Positions 10,520 to 21,981 are shown, numbered from the stretch's first letter. The stretch: 64,000 nt of DNA from Prosopocoilus inquinatus (GCA_036172665.1 CM069875.1:13038001-13102000); one strand, 5' to 3'. Translations and numbers: made by a program. The notes: generated by a model not told the origin, from the letters alone.

Positions 10520-11943
10520 AATCTGGAAGCGACAACCAAAGAAAATCTAGTGACAAGAACCACCAGGGACGACGCTGTGGAAAATGCGGCTATACTCATT
10601 CGTTTGGGAAATGTCCTGCGTATATGAAAAAATGTAGCAAATGTCACAAGATGAATCATTTTGCACAGGTATGTCGATCTAACAATGTAAATGTAAATTC
10701 AATACGTGAAAAAGATTCAAATAATTCCGAATCAATTTTTCTAGGGAATATTGACACAAAAAATGTACAAAACAAGTCATAGATTGTTAATGTCAAATTT
10801 GTTGGTGTCAATAAAAGTTTTGAATTCAAATTAGATACAGGTGCGGGTTGCAATGTATTAAATCACAAATGTTTGCAAAATTTAAACAACCAAGTGCAAA
10901 TTGATCCAAGTAACACTAGATTATGCAATTACAACGGTTCAAAAATAAAAACAAAAGGCATTGTAAAATTAAATTGTGAAATTAAGGGCGTTAAACGAAT
11001 AATAAAATTCCATGTTGTTAGTCATGATACAGCAATACCCATTTTAGGTTTACCTACAATACAAGAACTGAAGCTTCTTTCTAATTCATCTACTCCTCAA
11101 ACAATTGATCAGATTAGCAGCAGAACGGGTTTAAAATCGGACTGTAAACAAATTTTAAGGGAATTTAATGATGTATTTAATGGTATTGGTGAATTGACAG
11201 AATTTGAATATAAATTTGAGCTGAAGCCTGGTAGTACTGGCAAAAGTGTCCTTTGCAGAAAGGTACCGTTTAAAATTTTAGATCAATATAAAAAAGAGCT
11301 TGAAGAAAATGAAAAAAAGGGCATAATTTGTAAAATTAATGTACCTACAGATTTTGAAAATGCGATTATTATTGTCAAAAAACCTGATAAGTCACTAAGA
11401 ATTTGCTTAGACCCACAAAATCTGAACAACTGTTTAAAAAGAGAACATTTTAAATTACCAACTTGTGAGGAAATATCTGCAAAAATGTCCAATGCAAAAA
11501 TATTTAGCGTATTAGATGCTAATAAAGCATTTTATCAGATTAAATTAGATAAAGAGAGTGAAAAACTCACAACTTTTCAGACACCATTCAGTAGATACTG
11601 TTTTACCCGGATGCCTTACGGTATTAAAACTGCACCGGAAATATTTCAAAAGAAATTTTCGGAAGTGTTTGCAGATATTCCCAACATACAAATCTATATC
11701 GATGATGTCATCATTTGGGCTGAAAATAAAGTTCAGCATGACAAAATTTTGCGACAAGTTTTAGAGAGAGCTCGTAAACGCAACATTAAATTTAATTTTA
11801 AAAAGTGCGTATTTGGCACAAACCAAGTAAAATTTTTGGGCCACATCTTTACAGATAAAGGAATTGAAGTCGACAATGAAAAAATTAAAACCATTTTAAA
11901 CATGAAACGTCCAGAAAGTATTGCGAAATGGAAAGGTTTCTAG
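10516..11943 (+). pseudogene. Nucleocapsid zinc knuckles, protease and reverse transcriptase
   Basis: Two CCHC-type knuckles (CGKCGYTHSFGKCP and CSKCHKMNHFAQVC, about 10,580-10,675) open the frame. A TAG at 10,780-10,782 interrupts it. The same frame then runs through the protease (KLDTGAGCNVL, about 10,830-10,860) and RT: LRICLDPQNLN (about 11,395), FSVLDANKAFYQIKL (about 11,505), MPYGIKTAPEIFQ (about 11,610) and catalytic YIDDVIIW (about 11,695). It ends at 11,943 by a frameshift at the start of the thumb/connection. All catalytic residues visible in RT are kept. The single stop and one shift are the only defects in this part. Confidence 0.85.
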
Positions 11944-13298
11944 GCATGGTAAATTATGTTTCTAAATTCATTAAAATGGCTAGTAGTTCTACTGCTCCAT
12001 TGCGTGATATGACTAAAAAGGAAAATCAGTTTGAGTGGACTGATGTAAGAGATAAAGCCTTTAATAATCTCAAACAGATTTTAACTTCTAGTCCTACCTT
12101 ACAGTATTACAATCCTAATACTAAATGTAAACTTAGTGTAGATGCTAGTAGCACAGGAGTGGGCGCAGTATTATTGCAAAATAATCTTCCGGTTGCATAT
12201 GCCTCAAGAGCATTGACAAAAACACAAAGAGCATGGGCTCAGATTGAAAAAGAGTTATATGCAATCGTGTTCGGTTGTGAATGGTTTCACCATTACATAT
12301 TTGGCCAAAACGTTGATATTGAGAGTGACCATAAGCCACTCATCCCTATTTTGTTAAAACCACTATGCGATTCTCCTGTTCGACTACAGAAAATGAGGTT
12401 AAGACTCCAACCGTATGATATCAATGTTACTTATAAGCCTGGAAAAGAAATGTATCTTGCGGATATGCTTTCTAGAATACTGATGACTGATTCTAATGTT
12501 ATAGATGATAAAGACTTTAACACATGTATACTGCTTGTAGATTTTAAAGATTATATGAGTGATAAAAGAGTATCTGAATTTAGAGAAGAAACTAATGCTG
12601 ATGCGGAATTACAAAGCGTGTTAAGCCTTGTTAGAAAAGGTTGGCCAGCGGATAAATCTTTTGTACCTGACTTAGCAAAAAAGTACTTCTCTTTTAATAA
12701 TGATTTAACAGAAATTGATGGTTTACTATTGAAAAATGACAGAGTTGTAGTACCAAAAGCGTTAAGAAAAGAAATGATAAGTAGACTTCACTACAATCAC
12801 TTAGGTGTTGAAAAAACAAAAAATAAAGCAAGAGAAATACTTTTTTGGCCTAACATAAGTAAAGAAATTGAAGATGAAATAAAAAACTGTGAAACATGTT
12901 TTAAAAATAGTAACAAGAGAGAACCGTTAATTCAACATGAGGTTCCTAAAGCACCCTGGATAAAGGTTGGTACAGACTTCATCGAATTCAAGGGGAAACA
13001 TTATCTTTTGATCATAGAATACTTCTCAAAATATGTAGAGTTGGGATATTTACCAAACATATCCACAGAAGCCGTAATTACGGTACTAAAGTCAAACTTT
13101 GCTAGATATGGTATTCCAAAAGTAGTAAATTCGGATCCTGGTACTCAATTTACGAGTAGTTCTTTCTTCAAAAACTTCTTCTTTCTTTCAAAAACTTTGC
13201 ACAAGAGTGGGATTTTGAACATGTCACATCCTCAGCCAAGCATTCCCAAAGCAATGGCATGGTTGAACGGCACATTCAGACAATCAAAAAGATGTTAA
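11928..13298 (+). pseudogene. RNase H and integrase (frame-shifted part)
   Basis: Continues pol in another frame: RFLGMVNYVSKF, then RNase H (LSVDASSTGVGAVLL near 12,130; YASRAL; ESDHKPL near 12,320) and the Gypsy signature GKEMYLADMLSR near 12,440. The integrase has an HHCC finger (HYNHLG...CETC, about 12,790-12,900) and core DDE residues GTDFIEF (about 12,970) and NSDPGTQF (about 13,130). Around 13,165-13,190 a short tandem duplication of TTCTTTC...AAAAACTT shifts the frame, so the third catalytic residue (glutamate) is read from the next block at 13,259. Not functional as it stands. Confidence 0.85.
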
Positions 13299-13929
13299 AG
13301 AAAACAGAATATGAACGAAAAGATCCCTATTTGGCTTTACTTGAGTATAGGAACACCCCTGTTGCACAGGACATACCGTCCCCAAATCAACTAATGTTTG
13401 GGAGAAATTTAAATGGATATGTACCTACCTTTAACGCGGGCTTTAAACGACAAAACCAAGTCGATTACGAAACTGTAAGACAAAAATTGTGCGTTCGTTA
13501 AGGTAATCAGAAATTCTATTATGACAAGAGGGCGAGGAATCTACCAGTTTTACAGATTGGAGATGAGTGAAAATTCAAAATCATCAAAATCGTCTATTTG
13601 ACAAACCTGGAATAATTACAGGCAAACCAAATAAACCTAGATCTTATAATGTCCTAACAGAATCGGGAAGAATCCTGAATCGTAACAGAAAACACTTGAT
13701 GCGCGATGTTAACAAAACTAAACCTCTAGAAATAAGTCTTAATGAGGATAATTATTGTAATGTAGAAAATCATCATAACGACAATAATAGCCAGGAAAAC
13801 TTGTATGCGGAGAAAGTAAATATTCCTGAAAATGTGAAACCTGAGTCAGAAAGTTCTGATGTAAGTCTTAGACGTAGTTCAAGGTCGAGAAAAAAAACGA
13901 GTTATCTTAAAGTTTTGTATAAGCACTGA
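13259..13929 (+). pseudogene. Integrase C-terminal part
   Basis: VERHIQTIKK at the start supplies the DDE glutamate, followed by YLALLEYRNTP and LMFGRNLN, standard for Gypsy integrases. A stop at 13,499-13,501 and a shift before 13,567 separate the last block, which has a GIITGKPNKPRSYNVLTESG-type SH3-like tail and a basic end (RSSRSRKK). The gap to the 3' LTR is about 100 bp. Confidence 0.8.
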
Positions 13930-14033
13930 TGTTTGTGTTGTCGTACTGTCTAATTGTGTTTTGATCTATTTATACTTTAGTTAAGCTAAAATTATCTTTG
14001 TAAACATTTAATCTGTTTTGCAAAAAGGAAAGA

Positions 14034-14192
14034 TGTAATAGCGACATCTAGTGTGATGAGCGCGCAATACAGAGTAACAGAATGGCGGACAAAGAACGCC
14101 ATGTGTGGGTTCTACGATTATTGTAAAACAAAGTATTAGTTAATAAACGTTCTTAAGTAATCATCGTGGTATTTATTAAACAAACCACGACA
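14034..14192 (+). repeat. 3' LTR, 159 bp
   Basis: Same length as the 5' LTR and four differences by eye. The polypurine tract AAAAAGGAAAGA lies directly upstream and CCATC directly downstream. Confidence 0.95.
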
Positions 14193-14197
14193 CCATC

Positions 14198-14740
14198 TTA
14201 TCTATTTGCAAATTTTTCTTCTTCTCACGAATTATTTGTGCATCATAGTATTTTTATTTAAGCTTTAATCATTCGCGATTACTGAGAATCACTGGGGTAC
14301 TGTATAATGAAAACTTTGATCACCCTATACAGACAAACTGTTTAAAAATAACTCGGCACTATTGCAAACTATTTTATTATTAAAGTTTCAGATACAATTA
14401 AATTAGCAAACTAGTAGTATCTTTCGTCCTGATTGCAACGATGCATACAAACAAAAAAATGAACAACGCGTTTTCGAAATAAAGAGAATAGAACACTTTC
14501 TTTTAAATGGAACACGCTGTATATTATTTGACCAATCGATAGAGAATAAAATTCTGAATTAAAATTATTCTTTATCATTTTATCTTAAATTAATAAATAA
14601 AGATACTTTGATTTTTTACAAATTCATTAAGATGGCTGTATTTCAAGAACAGAACATTTGAACACAGTGTATGTATGTGAAGCCATTAATTTTGGTTTAT
14701 CTGTTTATTATAAAAGGTGTTTTTGTCTGAATTTTGTAAA
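14198..14740. other. Foldback interior, no gene recognised
   Basis: AT-rich DNA between the LTR element and the right repeat array. TTTAAATGGAACACGCTGTA (about 14,504) is a MITE-end motif seen repeatedly in this window. No coding frame is supported. Confidence 0.4.
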
Positions 14741-15480
14741 ATTCTTGTTACTTTTAATTAATTTCTAATTACTTCAAATCAACCGGCTAAAACTCAGAGG
14801 GTGGTTTAAACGATAGATTTCGATCCGTGCTTTCATGTTCTGCAAACAGAATTTTTATGCAAGTGCTGTAATGAAAGTTATGAACATTTGAATTTGGTAC
14901 TGTTTCATTGGCCCGAGCGTCACTTTTAATTAATTTCTAATTACTTCAAATCAACCGGCTAAAACTCAGAGGGTAGATTAAACGATAGATTTCGATCCGT
15001 GCTTTCATATTCTGCAAACAGAATTTTTATGCAAGTGTTGTGAGATAAGTTATGAACATTTGAAATTGGTACTGTTTCATTGGTCTGAGCGTTAATTTTA
15101 ATTAATTTCTAATTACTTCAAACCAACCGGCTAAAACTCAGAGGGTAGTTTAAACGATAGATTTCGATCCGTGCTTTCATATTCTGCAAACAGAATTTTT
15201 ATGCAAGTAGTGTGAGATAAGTTAGGAACATTTGAAGTTGGTACTGTTTCATTGGTCTGAGCGTCACTTTTAATTAATTTCTAATTACTTCAAACCAACC
15301 GGCTAAAACTCAGAGGGTAGTTTAAACGATAGATTTCGATCCGTGCTTTCATATTCTGCAAACAGAATTTTTATGCAAGTGTTATGAGAAAAGTTATGAA
15401 CATTTGAAATTGGTACTGTTTCATTGGTCCGAGCGTCACTTTTAATTAATTTCTAATTACTTCAAATCAACCGGCTAAAA
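14740..15480 (-). repeat. 172-bp tandem repeats, right arm of foldback element
   Basis: Inverted counterpart of the array at 6868-7765. The anchor AACCGGCTAAAAC occurs at 14,781, 14,953, 15,125, 15,298 and 15,469, steps of 172, 172, 173 and 171 bp. There are four full units against five on the left, so the arms have changed repeat number independently. Confidence 0.95.
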
Positions 15481-15771
15481 CTTTCTGAAGGCATTATTAA
15501 ATAGATATGTATGTTTACTTTATGACTACGTGAAAATTTTCAGTGAAAGCAATTGTTTTGGTGCGATATATGAATAATAACTTATGCTGGTTTAAATAGT
15601 CATAGTTAACTTAATATCAAATATTTTTTCAGTTTCTTCATATGAAGGGAATCTACACATTATACTCTTTGTAATATTATTATTGATCTGTGATCGTTAT
15701 TTTAGCGGTGGCAGCGTTTTGAAATTTCATAATTTTATTGCTGGAATTTTATTGCTAACTTCTCATCGGTT

Positions 15772-16099
15772 ATGTTAACGATACAATTCAACCCTGAATT
15801 ACATGATTTGATTTACAAAAATAGAAAATTTTAGCCATAGAATAGCTTAAAAACACTGAAATAATGATTTTTCTTCAACTTGTGAGGTTTATCAATAAAA
15901 AAATCGTTCATGTATAATCCCTGTTTTTATTTTCCTGCCTAGGCATGCAATGACTGTTCTCAGGACAATTTGAACGAATGGAAAAATGAGTAATTTTAGA
16001 CGGAGGCTGAAAATAGTTATTTGTATCACTAGACCAGAAACTGTACTCGCAAAAAAGTTTCTGGACGCGTGATACACAATGACAAAGTTTTTAATTTAA
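15772..16099. repeat. Dispersed repeat unit A, copy 2
   Basis: Shares about 250-300 bp with 17,040-17,330 in direct orientation (GATACAATTCA, TTTACAAAAATAGAAAATTTT, GACTGTTCTCAGGACAATTTGAACGAATG). Its end (GTTATTTGTATC...GGACGCG) also matches 728-783 just before the errantivirus. The foldback element inserted at its left edge and the snap-back MITE lies at its right edge. The element family is not identified. Confidence 0.65.
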
Positions 16100-16993
16100 G
16101 ACTCAATTCTCACACGGCTCCGCGCCACGTCGCATTATTTTGGTTCCTATGCTTTTACATACACTGTGAACGTTTAGTGTGGAACAATTCATATAAATGA
16201 GTACCAGATCATCTGAGGTCGAAATCCTCGGACAGAAAAACCTATTTTCATTAGTGCGAATATTTTTTTAGTCATCTTTTTTTTCCACGCCCACCCCTTT
16301 GCGCAATGACGTCTTCGACATTTTTTTTAAATAGCACGCCCCCAATTTTTAGCAGATTTGGGTAGATTTAAAAATTCTGATTTCATCAATATGCGTAATT
16401 TGACATTCGCACTGACGATACCCGAGATATTAATTACGAACGATACACACAAAAAATGGAGGAGAAAAATTATCAAGATATGTCAAATTTGCTTGATGAT
16501 ACTTTTTATCATTTATTTCAACTAAGGTGTTGAAACAAATGATTAATTGCCGGTTCGTGCATCAGTTGTTCATTTGTCTGAAATAAACCGTAGAAAATTC
16601 TCAATTTTTTGTTTTTTTTTTTCGTAATTAATATCTCGGGTACCGTCAATGCGATTGTCAAATTATGTATATTAATGAAATCAAAATTCTCAAATCTACC
16701 CAAATCTGGTAGAAATTTGGCGTCGATGACGCCATTGCGGAAAGGGGTGGGGGTTGAAGAAAAAGATAACTTTAAAAAAATATTCGTGCTAATAAAAATA
16801 GGTTTACTTGTCCGAGGACTTTTAGCTGCAGATGATCTGGCACTTATTTATATGGATTGTTCCACTCTAAACGTTGAGAGTGTACAATTTTTTGATACAA
16901 AATTCTGCCGAGTGAGAATTACTGCATTTGAAACCAGGACAATTTTTCGAGGCAGCAAAATGACGCGACGCGCTGCTGTGTGAGAATTGAGTC
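16100..16993. mobile_element. 894-bp snap-back MITE
   Basis: Ends GACTCAATTCTCACAC (16,100) and GTGTGAGAATTGAGTC (ending 16,993) are inverted repeats. The inverted similarity goes on almost to the centre near 16,546, for example CAGATCATCTGAGGTCG against the GCAGATGATCTGGCAC region. Arms are imperfect, so it is not recent. No transposase is present. No target duplication is certain; flanks are TTTAA and TAAAA. A lone terminal sequence of the same family is at about 6,448-6,490. Confidence 0.75.
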
Positions 16994-17029
16994 TAAAACA
17001 ATTATTGTCAAAATAGCGTCGATTAGGAA

Positions 17030-17330
17030 ATTTGTCTTTTTTTATGTTAGCGATACAATCCAGCGCTGAATTACATGAATTAATTTACAAAAATAGAAAA
17101 TTTTGGCTATAGAATAGTTTAAAAACACTGAAATAATAATTTTTTTCAATTTATGGGGTTTAACTTGACATTTTATCGTCACTCAGCGCTATCAATCTAA
17201 AAAGCGTTCATGCAAAATCCTGCCATGCAAATGACTGTTTTCAGGACGATTTGAACGAATGAAAAATCAGTAATTTTAGACGGAAGCCGAAAAAATATAT
17301 TTTACCGTTTTTAGCCACTCTACGGTCTCG
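17030..17330. repeat. Dispersed repeat unit A, copy 3
   Basis: Direct repeat of 15,772-16,090 at about 80-85% by eye. It gives the unoccupied version of the foldback target (TTTATGTTAGCGATACAATC). Confidence 0.65.
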
Positions 17331-18055
17331 TACTCGTATTAATGCTACAATTTCTATTTAAAAAATCAAATTACTTTGGTTCCCCAACGATATGACACTG
17401 TCAATGAACAAACCGTTCCAAATTGTGACAAATTTATAGTAATAATCGACACATCCCATCATTCTCACAAAGGTACTATTATTCGCATTTTTTATCAGGG
17501 GTGTCTCTAAATTCCGTCGACATGATTTAACCACAGATTTCTGAGCTCAAAATAGAACGATTTAACCAAACTTATCTGTATCCAAAAGTGTTTTGTTACA
17601 TGCGTATGTTAATAAAAAATATTTCAAATCTGCCTTTAAAGAATTACAGTCTATTTTTACTTGATAGACTGTAAATGCGAAGTTATAAAAGGCTGTGATT
17701 CTCTTATTAGTCAGTTATTTTTTTATTTCATTAAACAGCAGCTAGTTAGTAACGAACTTAAAAAACCTTTCGTTGCTGTTAGTTATGTGACAAGTTATAT
17801 CAATCTTTATAATTGCGCCCATCAAAAAAAAGAAGAAATAGAGTGTAGGTGTGTTGTTATTGGTTCTTGCTTTTCTTTTATAGAAGCAGCAAACAAACTT
17901 TTTATCGCTATATAATTCAGACATTTACTAAATTCTTCAAAAGATTTGAGAGTATCAACTTTTAACATATTCTGCACTTCAAAATTGAAAAGACTGTTAA
18001 AACAGCAACAAAATTTTAACCTCACAACGGCGGATTAAGCATTTTTTTCAATAAA
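17331..18055. other. No gene recognised
   Basis: AT-rich sequence. A frame at 17,661-17,915 codes 84 residues without any recognised motif and is treated as chance. Confidence 0.4.
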
Positions 18056-19559
18056 GTCCTCTGATCGGCGGTCTTATTAGCATTTAGGGTAAGATGGACG
18101 TCAATCTAAGCACACCCGGACGAGCCTCAACGGTCAATCAAAATTTCATTAGAAGATTTTTAATTTAATTTTAGATTTCTAATACTTTTTAGGCATAAAT
18201 TCTTTATGTCTCGTTTTACATGGAGCGATTTTTGCGAGCGATTTATTGCAGCGATTGCCCGCCGCGAGAAATTGCTTCGTATAAATGATAAGTCGCTGGT
18301 ACAATTTAGCGCGAATAGTGCTCGCGTATGCGATTTTTAAAATTAGAACATGTTCTGTCCGCTTGCAATTTTTTCATGCTATCTAGTTATATTCCTAGTA
18401 ATATTCAATGGTAAAATGGACAAGGTGTACCATTATACATATTTTGAAGTTATTCTTTTGCGTTTGTGTACAGTTGGATATGTGAAAGGAGGATCACATT
18501 CCTGGTATTAAATAATTGTTTCAAACTATTGCCTATTGAGACATGGGGGCTTTTCTTAAATATTCGTGGTTTATAGATTTGTCTTTTTCAGGTTCTTCAT
18601 TACTAACATGAATCTGAAAACAAACTTTTATTTTATGGAGTTCCCGTCACGCGTGTTCAGATAATCCAAGTAATTTTCCGCAAATTTCAAATTGAGTAGA
18701 CAAATCCCAACCAAATTAATCCATTTGCCTTCGGAGCCTGTCTTCTAAGGACTTAAACATTACCTAAAGTAGTTTCCACAACGATTCGAGTAATTTAAGA
18801 CCGCACAACTTGGCATTTTATTATATTAATTCTGTCATTTTGACTTTTCAAAATTTTAATCCGCCATTTGCCGCCATTATATGGGCTTAATCAATAACGG
18901 TTCTTAAATTATCTAGGGACTTTACGAAAAACTAAAGCAGTCGATCTCTGTCTAAAGACAGGTACTGCCATCATATGTTTTTGACACGCTACAGTGGATA
19001 TTTGACCTTGAACAAATCTGTTGTCAAAAATGACAAACTGGAATATTTTATGTAAATTAAGACGAAAAATAACGCAAAATAGTTTCAATTTCCATTTTAT
19101 TGAGACAAAGTATAAATTTATAATAAAGCTAAGCAACTACGAAGCGATATGACAAAATAAATGGGAAAGTTCTGCCTAAAAAGTATCTTTTTTGTCCGGT
19201 TTTTTGGACTGGGTCCTAAAGCTCATTTTCCCATTATCTAGAACCCAATATTGGAACATGTTGAAAAATTAAAATTTTTAATTTCAGTTAACAGCTAAAT
19301 TACTGAAACTTCTATTTCTATGGTCAACTGTTTAGAGATTTATGCCTTGAAATAGTTTCGAGATTTAAGTAAACTTAATATTTTACATGAAAAGCTTCTA
19401 ATATACTCACGTATGCTTTTTGGTTACTTTTTTCGGTTTGTTGTGTCGTATTCGCACCGTTAATGTCTAGATTTATTGTAAACTTATTCCTTGTCGATTG
19501 TAAACTTATTCTTGTCGTTAATAAAATAGAAATTAAAATTATTTGCGTTACATTTGCGT

Positions 19560-19667
19560 TCTGATTTACATAAAATATTCAAGTACAAAGTTTTTTTAAT
19601 CTTGAACCGGACAGAAATATGAATGGAAAACACTCAACGTTTCGCTATAGATTTATAGCTTCGTCAA
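19560..19667 (-). mobile_element. Penelope-like element terminal fragment
   Basis: TACAAAGTTTTTTTAATC through CACTCAACGTTTCGCTATAGATTTATAGC matches the PLE terminus at 32,111-32,193 almost base for base, in the same orientation. Similarity stops after TTCGTCA, so this is a truncated terminus with no coding part. Confidence 0.75.
19631..19667 (-). ncRNA. Hammerhead ribozyme relic (PLE)
   Basis: On the minus strand TGACGA, helix II GCTATA/TATAGC, then GAAACGTT and GAGTG. The 5' half of helix I is missing because the element is truncated, so self-cleavage is not expected. Confidence 0.6.
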
Positions 19668-20159
19668 TTTTCATCGGACAAGAACAAACTTAATTATAAA
19701 ATATTCAGTTTTTCATTTTTGACAACCCGCTTATTCAAGGTCAAATACCCACTGTCAAGTGTCAAAACCATATGATGGCAATACCTGTCCTTAGACAGAG
19801 ATCGAGTGCCTTACGAAAAATAACACTGAAGCACCACTACTGGTACTGCTGGTGTACTAATCATTTACCGGTTGTCAGCACTGAAGTTGCTTATAATCTG
19901 CGGAGGTGATTACGTGATGCGATAAAACGCTGCGATAATTTTGTCTCTGCGATCTCTCGCCCAAATTTCTCGCTGCGATTATTCGCCTCTTCTAAAGCTA
20001 GCTTATCACTGGTTACGACTGACCGGATACAACTACTCAGTTCGACATTTAACTTTACAACTTTTTTAGAATCTTATAATCAAATGATGATCGACCGTTG
20101 ATACCCGTCCGGATGCGCTTAGTGTGATGCCCATCTAATGTGCCGCCGTATTATTTAAA

Positions 20160-21770
20160 TCTAATTTATCTAAAATAAATTTATTTACTTCTCATAAAGG
20201 GCAATTAATATTCTAATTTATCAACGAACAAACGTTTTATATTTTATATTTTTATCATAAATTGTGACCAAAACGGTTTCGAATGACGGAAAATCATTTT
20301 TATTATAAAACTATGGGAATATTCATTTTCAAAGTGCTACAATGAATTTATTGTGATGTTTTAAGTAAATATATTTTGACATCTGTTTTAAAATCTAAGA
20401 TATATCTTTGCATTTTTCATGCTCTCTCTGGCCTGCTTTCAATAAATCGAATTGTACATAAATTTTCTACTTATAAATTACTATGTGTATTACGTCAAAA
20501 GTTTTTCTACATACTTTACACGTAAATAACGTAAAATGTACTTTTCGGTGTTTTATTTCCTTAAGTAATATTTTTGCTAAAATATAGTTACTTAATGGTG
20601 GTAAAACTTAAAACAAAATTATTTTGTACAAGCGTGGACAGTTAAATCGAAACGCTTGAAAATTTTCTTGGCAAATTACAGATTAGCGAAAATCGACCAT
20701 ACGTAATTATTTGTATGTACAAAACTCTTTAGTCGTGTTCATGTTGAATTTAAATTCGAAATACATAATTATGCTTAGTTTTTTTAGCTGACGGTGACGG
20801 TGTTTCGAAACATCCACCTTACGTTATACGAATGAAAAAAATTCTCATCTACCAGTTGGACACTGAACTGAAAAGGATTCTTGTATCGGAAGCAAATTCT
20901 TAACAATGTACGCGTTCAGAGGCAGCAAGCGGCTGAGTTACTCGGCTCGGTACGATCCCCACGGCAGCGTATGCTGCACACTGAATCGGCACATTCGGCG
21001 TTTTTAGCAGTCCAATTAGTACATTACCAGACGTAGGCGCATTTTAGGCAGAAGGCTTCGTTAAATAAAAACAGAACAATAAACCAATCAAAGCCCGAGA
21101 AGTATATGCAGCACGCAGCAACCATTACAGCTCTGGTCGACTGGATATAAAAACTTGTTTACTTAACCGAATCATTTCCAAATGTGCTCGCATTCTTTTT
21201 GCAGTGACAGCGCTATAATTGATATGAGTTAAATGTATTACGCCAGTCTTTTAAAAAGTTACATTAAAGAATTACAATGTTTTCATAATTATTAATTTGA
21301 AAGAAACTATAAAGGCAATTCTGTTACATATGTAATTTACATCAAACGGTTGCTTCCAATGCAATAAGCACGGGGGTGAGAGTGCCTCGGTCATATAAAC
21401 CGTTCAGCGGCGACATTAAAACTTACGCCGCTGCTTTGTTTATCTTTATACTGGTTTTTACCAGATATCCTAGGAATGCTCTACCCTTATACTTTACAAT
21501 AATTCCACATTGGAGGAGTGCATAAATGCTCTACTTTCCCTAAATTATATTGGCTTGTGTTACATTAACTGTTAAATTAGATGATTCTGCATAAACTGTG
21601 AAATTAACGGTAATGAAATTATTTATCTCGGTTTAAAGAGTAACTTACCACAAAATTAATATTTCTTTGCTACTAGTAAAAAAGAATAATTATTTTCTGC
21701 ATAGAAGTATTTTTCTCAATAGCTTCAATTATATACACTTCTTGAAATATAGAAAGATCGACGGACGATT
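20160..21770. other. No gene recognised
   Basis: AT-rich except for 20,930-21,010, which is richer in GC. No frame longer than chance and no repeat with a clear partner. Confidence 0.4.
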
Positions 21771-21779
21771 CAGTAATTT

Positions 21780-21981
21780 TTGCTCCATACGATTCTCTGC
21801 CGAAGACGGTCCGACCGGTCCGAGCCGATCGCATCGGAGCAGTGCGCGGGGTTCCATTTAGTCTCATGCATAGTAAAACGTGCCGATTGTTCCGAGCCGA
21901 GTCGACCAGTCCGAGTCAATTTGGTGTGCGTGCTGATTAAGAGGAAAGTTATGAGTTATGACGTTGAAGTGATAGAATTCA
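21780..21981 (+). other. GC-rich island with possible short first exon
   Basis: GC content rises sharply over about 21,795-21,930 with repeated CCGAGCCGA/GGTCCGA motifs. ATG at 21,951 opens ten codons followed by a consensus splice donor GTAAGT at 21,982. This could be a 5' UTR with a short first coding exon. There is no protein similarity to judge by, so it is only a candidate. Confidence 0.2.

Larger units (their letters stand above)
9579..14192 (+). mobile_element. Metaviridae LTR retrotransposon with 159-bp LTRs
   Basis: Complete by structure: two 159-bp LTRs starting TGTAATAGCG and ending CCACGACA, flanked by the 5-bp duplication CCATC (9574-9578 and 14193-14197). TGGCGCAGTCAGTGGC follows the 5' LTR directly as primer-binding site, and the purine run AAAAAGGAAAGA precedes the 3' LTR. 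Inside are gag, zinc knuckles, protease, RT, RNase H and integrase in Gypsy order. The frame is broken by shifts near 10,516, 11,930, 13,180-13,260 and 13,500-13,567 and by one stop at 10,780. It inserted into the foldback element, so it is younger than that insertion or was carried with it. Confidence 0.95.
6509..15770. mobile_element. Giant foldback (FB-like) element with tandem-repeat arms
   Basis: Left end ACCGATGAGAAGTTAGCAAT (6509) is the exact reverse complement of the right end at 15751-15770. The inverted match continues about 1 kb inward through a unique outer part and then a block of 172-bp tandem repeats. The flanks are CATGTTAAC (6500-6508) and TATGTTAAC (15771-15779): a 9-bp duplication with one mismatch. 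The related unoccupied sequence at about 17,045 reads straight through this point. FB elements of Drosophila also have tandemly repeated inverted ends and 9-bp duplications. No transposase is seen inside. The interior holds unassigned DNA, a small MITE and a 4.6-kb LTR retrotransposon. The left end has an extra 50-bp tandem copy of its terminus (6509-6608). Confidence 0.8.
18056..20155. mobile_element. Inverted-repeat element (about 2.1 kb), family unknown
   Basis: The outer left part (CGGCGG...AAGATGGACGTCAATC... about 18,056-18,170) is inverted-repeated at about 20,070-20,155. The part GTCGATCTCTGTCTAAAGACAGG...CATATG (about 18,938-19,040) is inverted-repeated at about 19,715-19,820. GCGATTTATTGCAGCGATTG-type sequence at 18,230 has a counterpart near 19,920-20,000. 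Spacing differs between arms, so insertions or deletions have occurred; one is the PLE fragment at 19,560-19,667. No transposase was found. Confidence 0.55.

Noticed and set aside
9268..14330. A TA-duplicating MITE split by the LTR element (TATACAGTGTTTCCC and CACCCTATACAG)
   Set aside because: The two ends match too poorly as inverted repeats to claim one element.
16609..16983. 124-codon plus-strand frame
   Set aside because: It is one arm of the snap-back MITE; the other arm has a mirrored, broken version. No protein motif.
17661..17915. 84-codon cysteine-containing frame
   Set aside because: Overlapped by two minus-strand frames of similar length with no motif in any; looks like a chance stop-free stretch.
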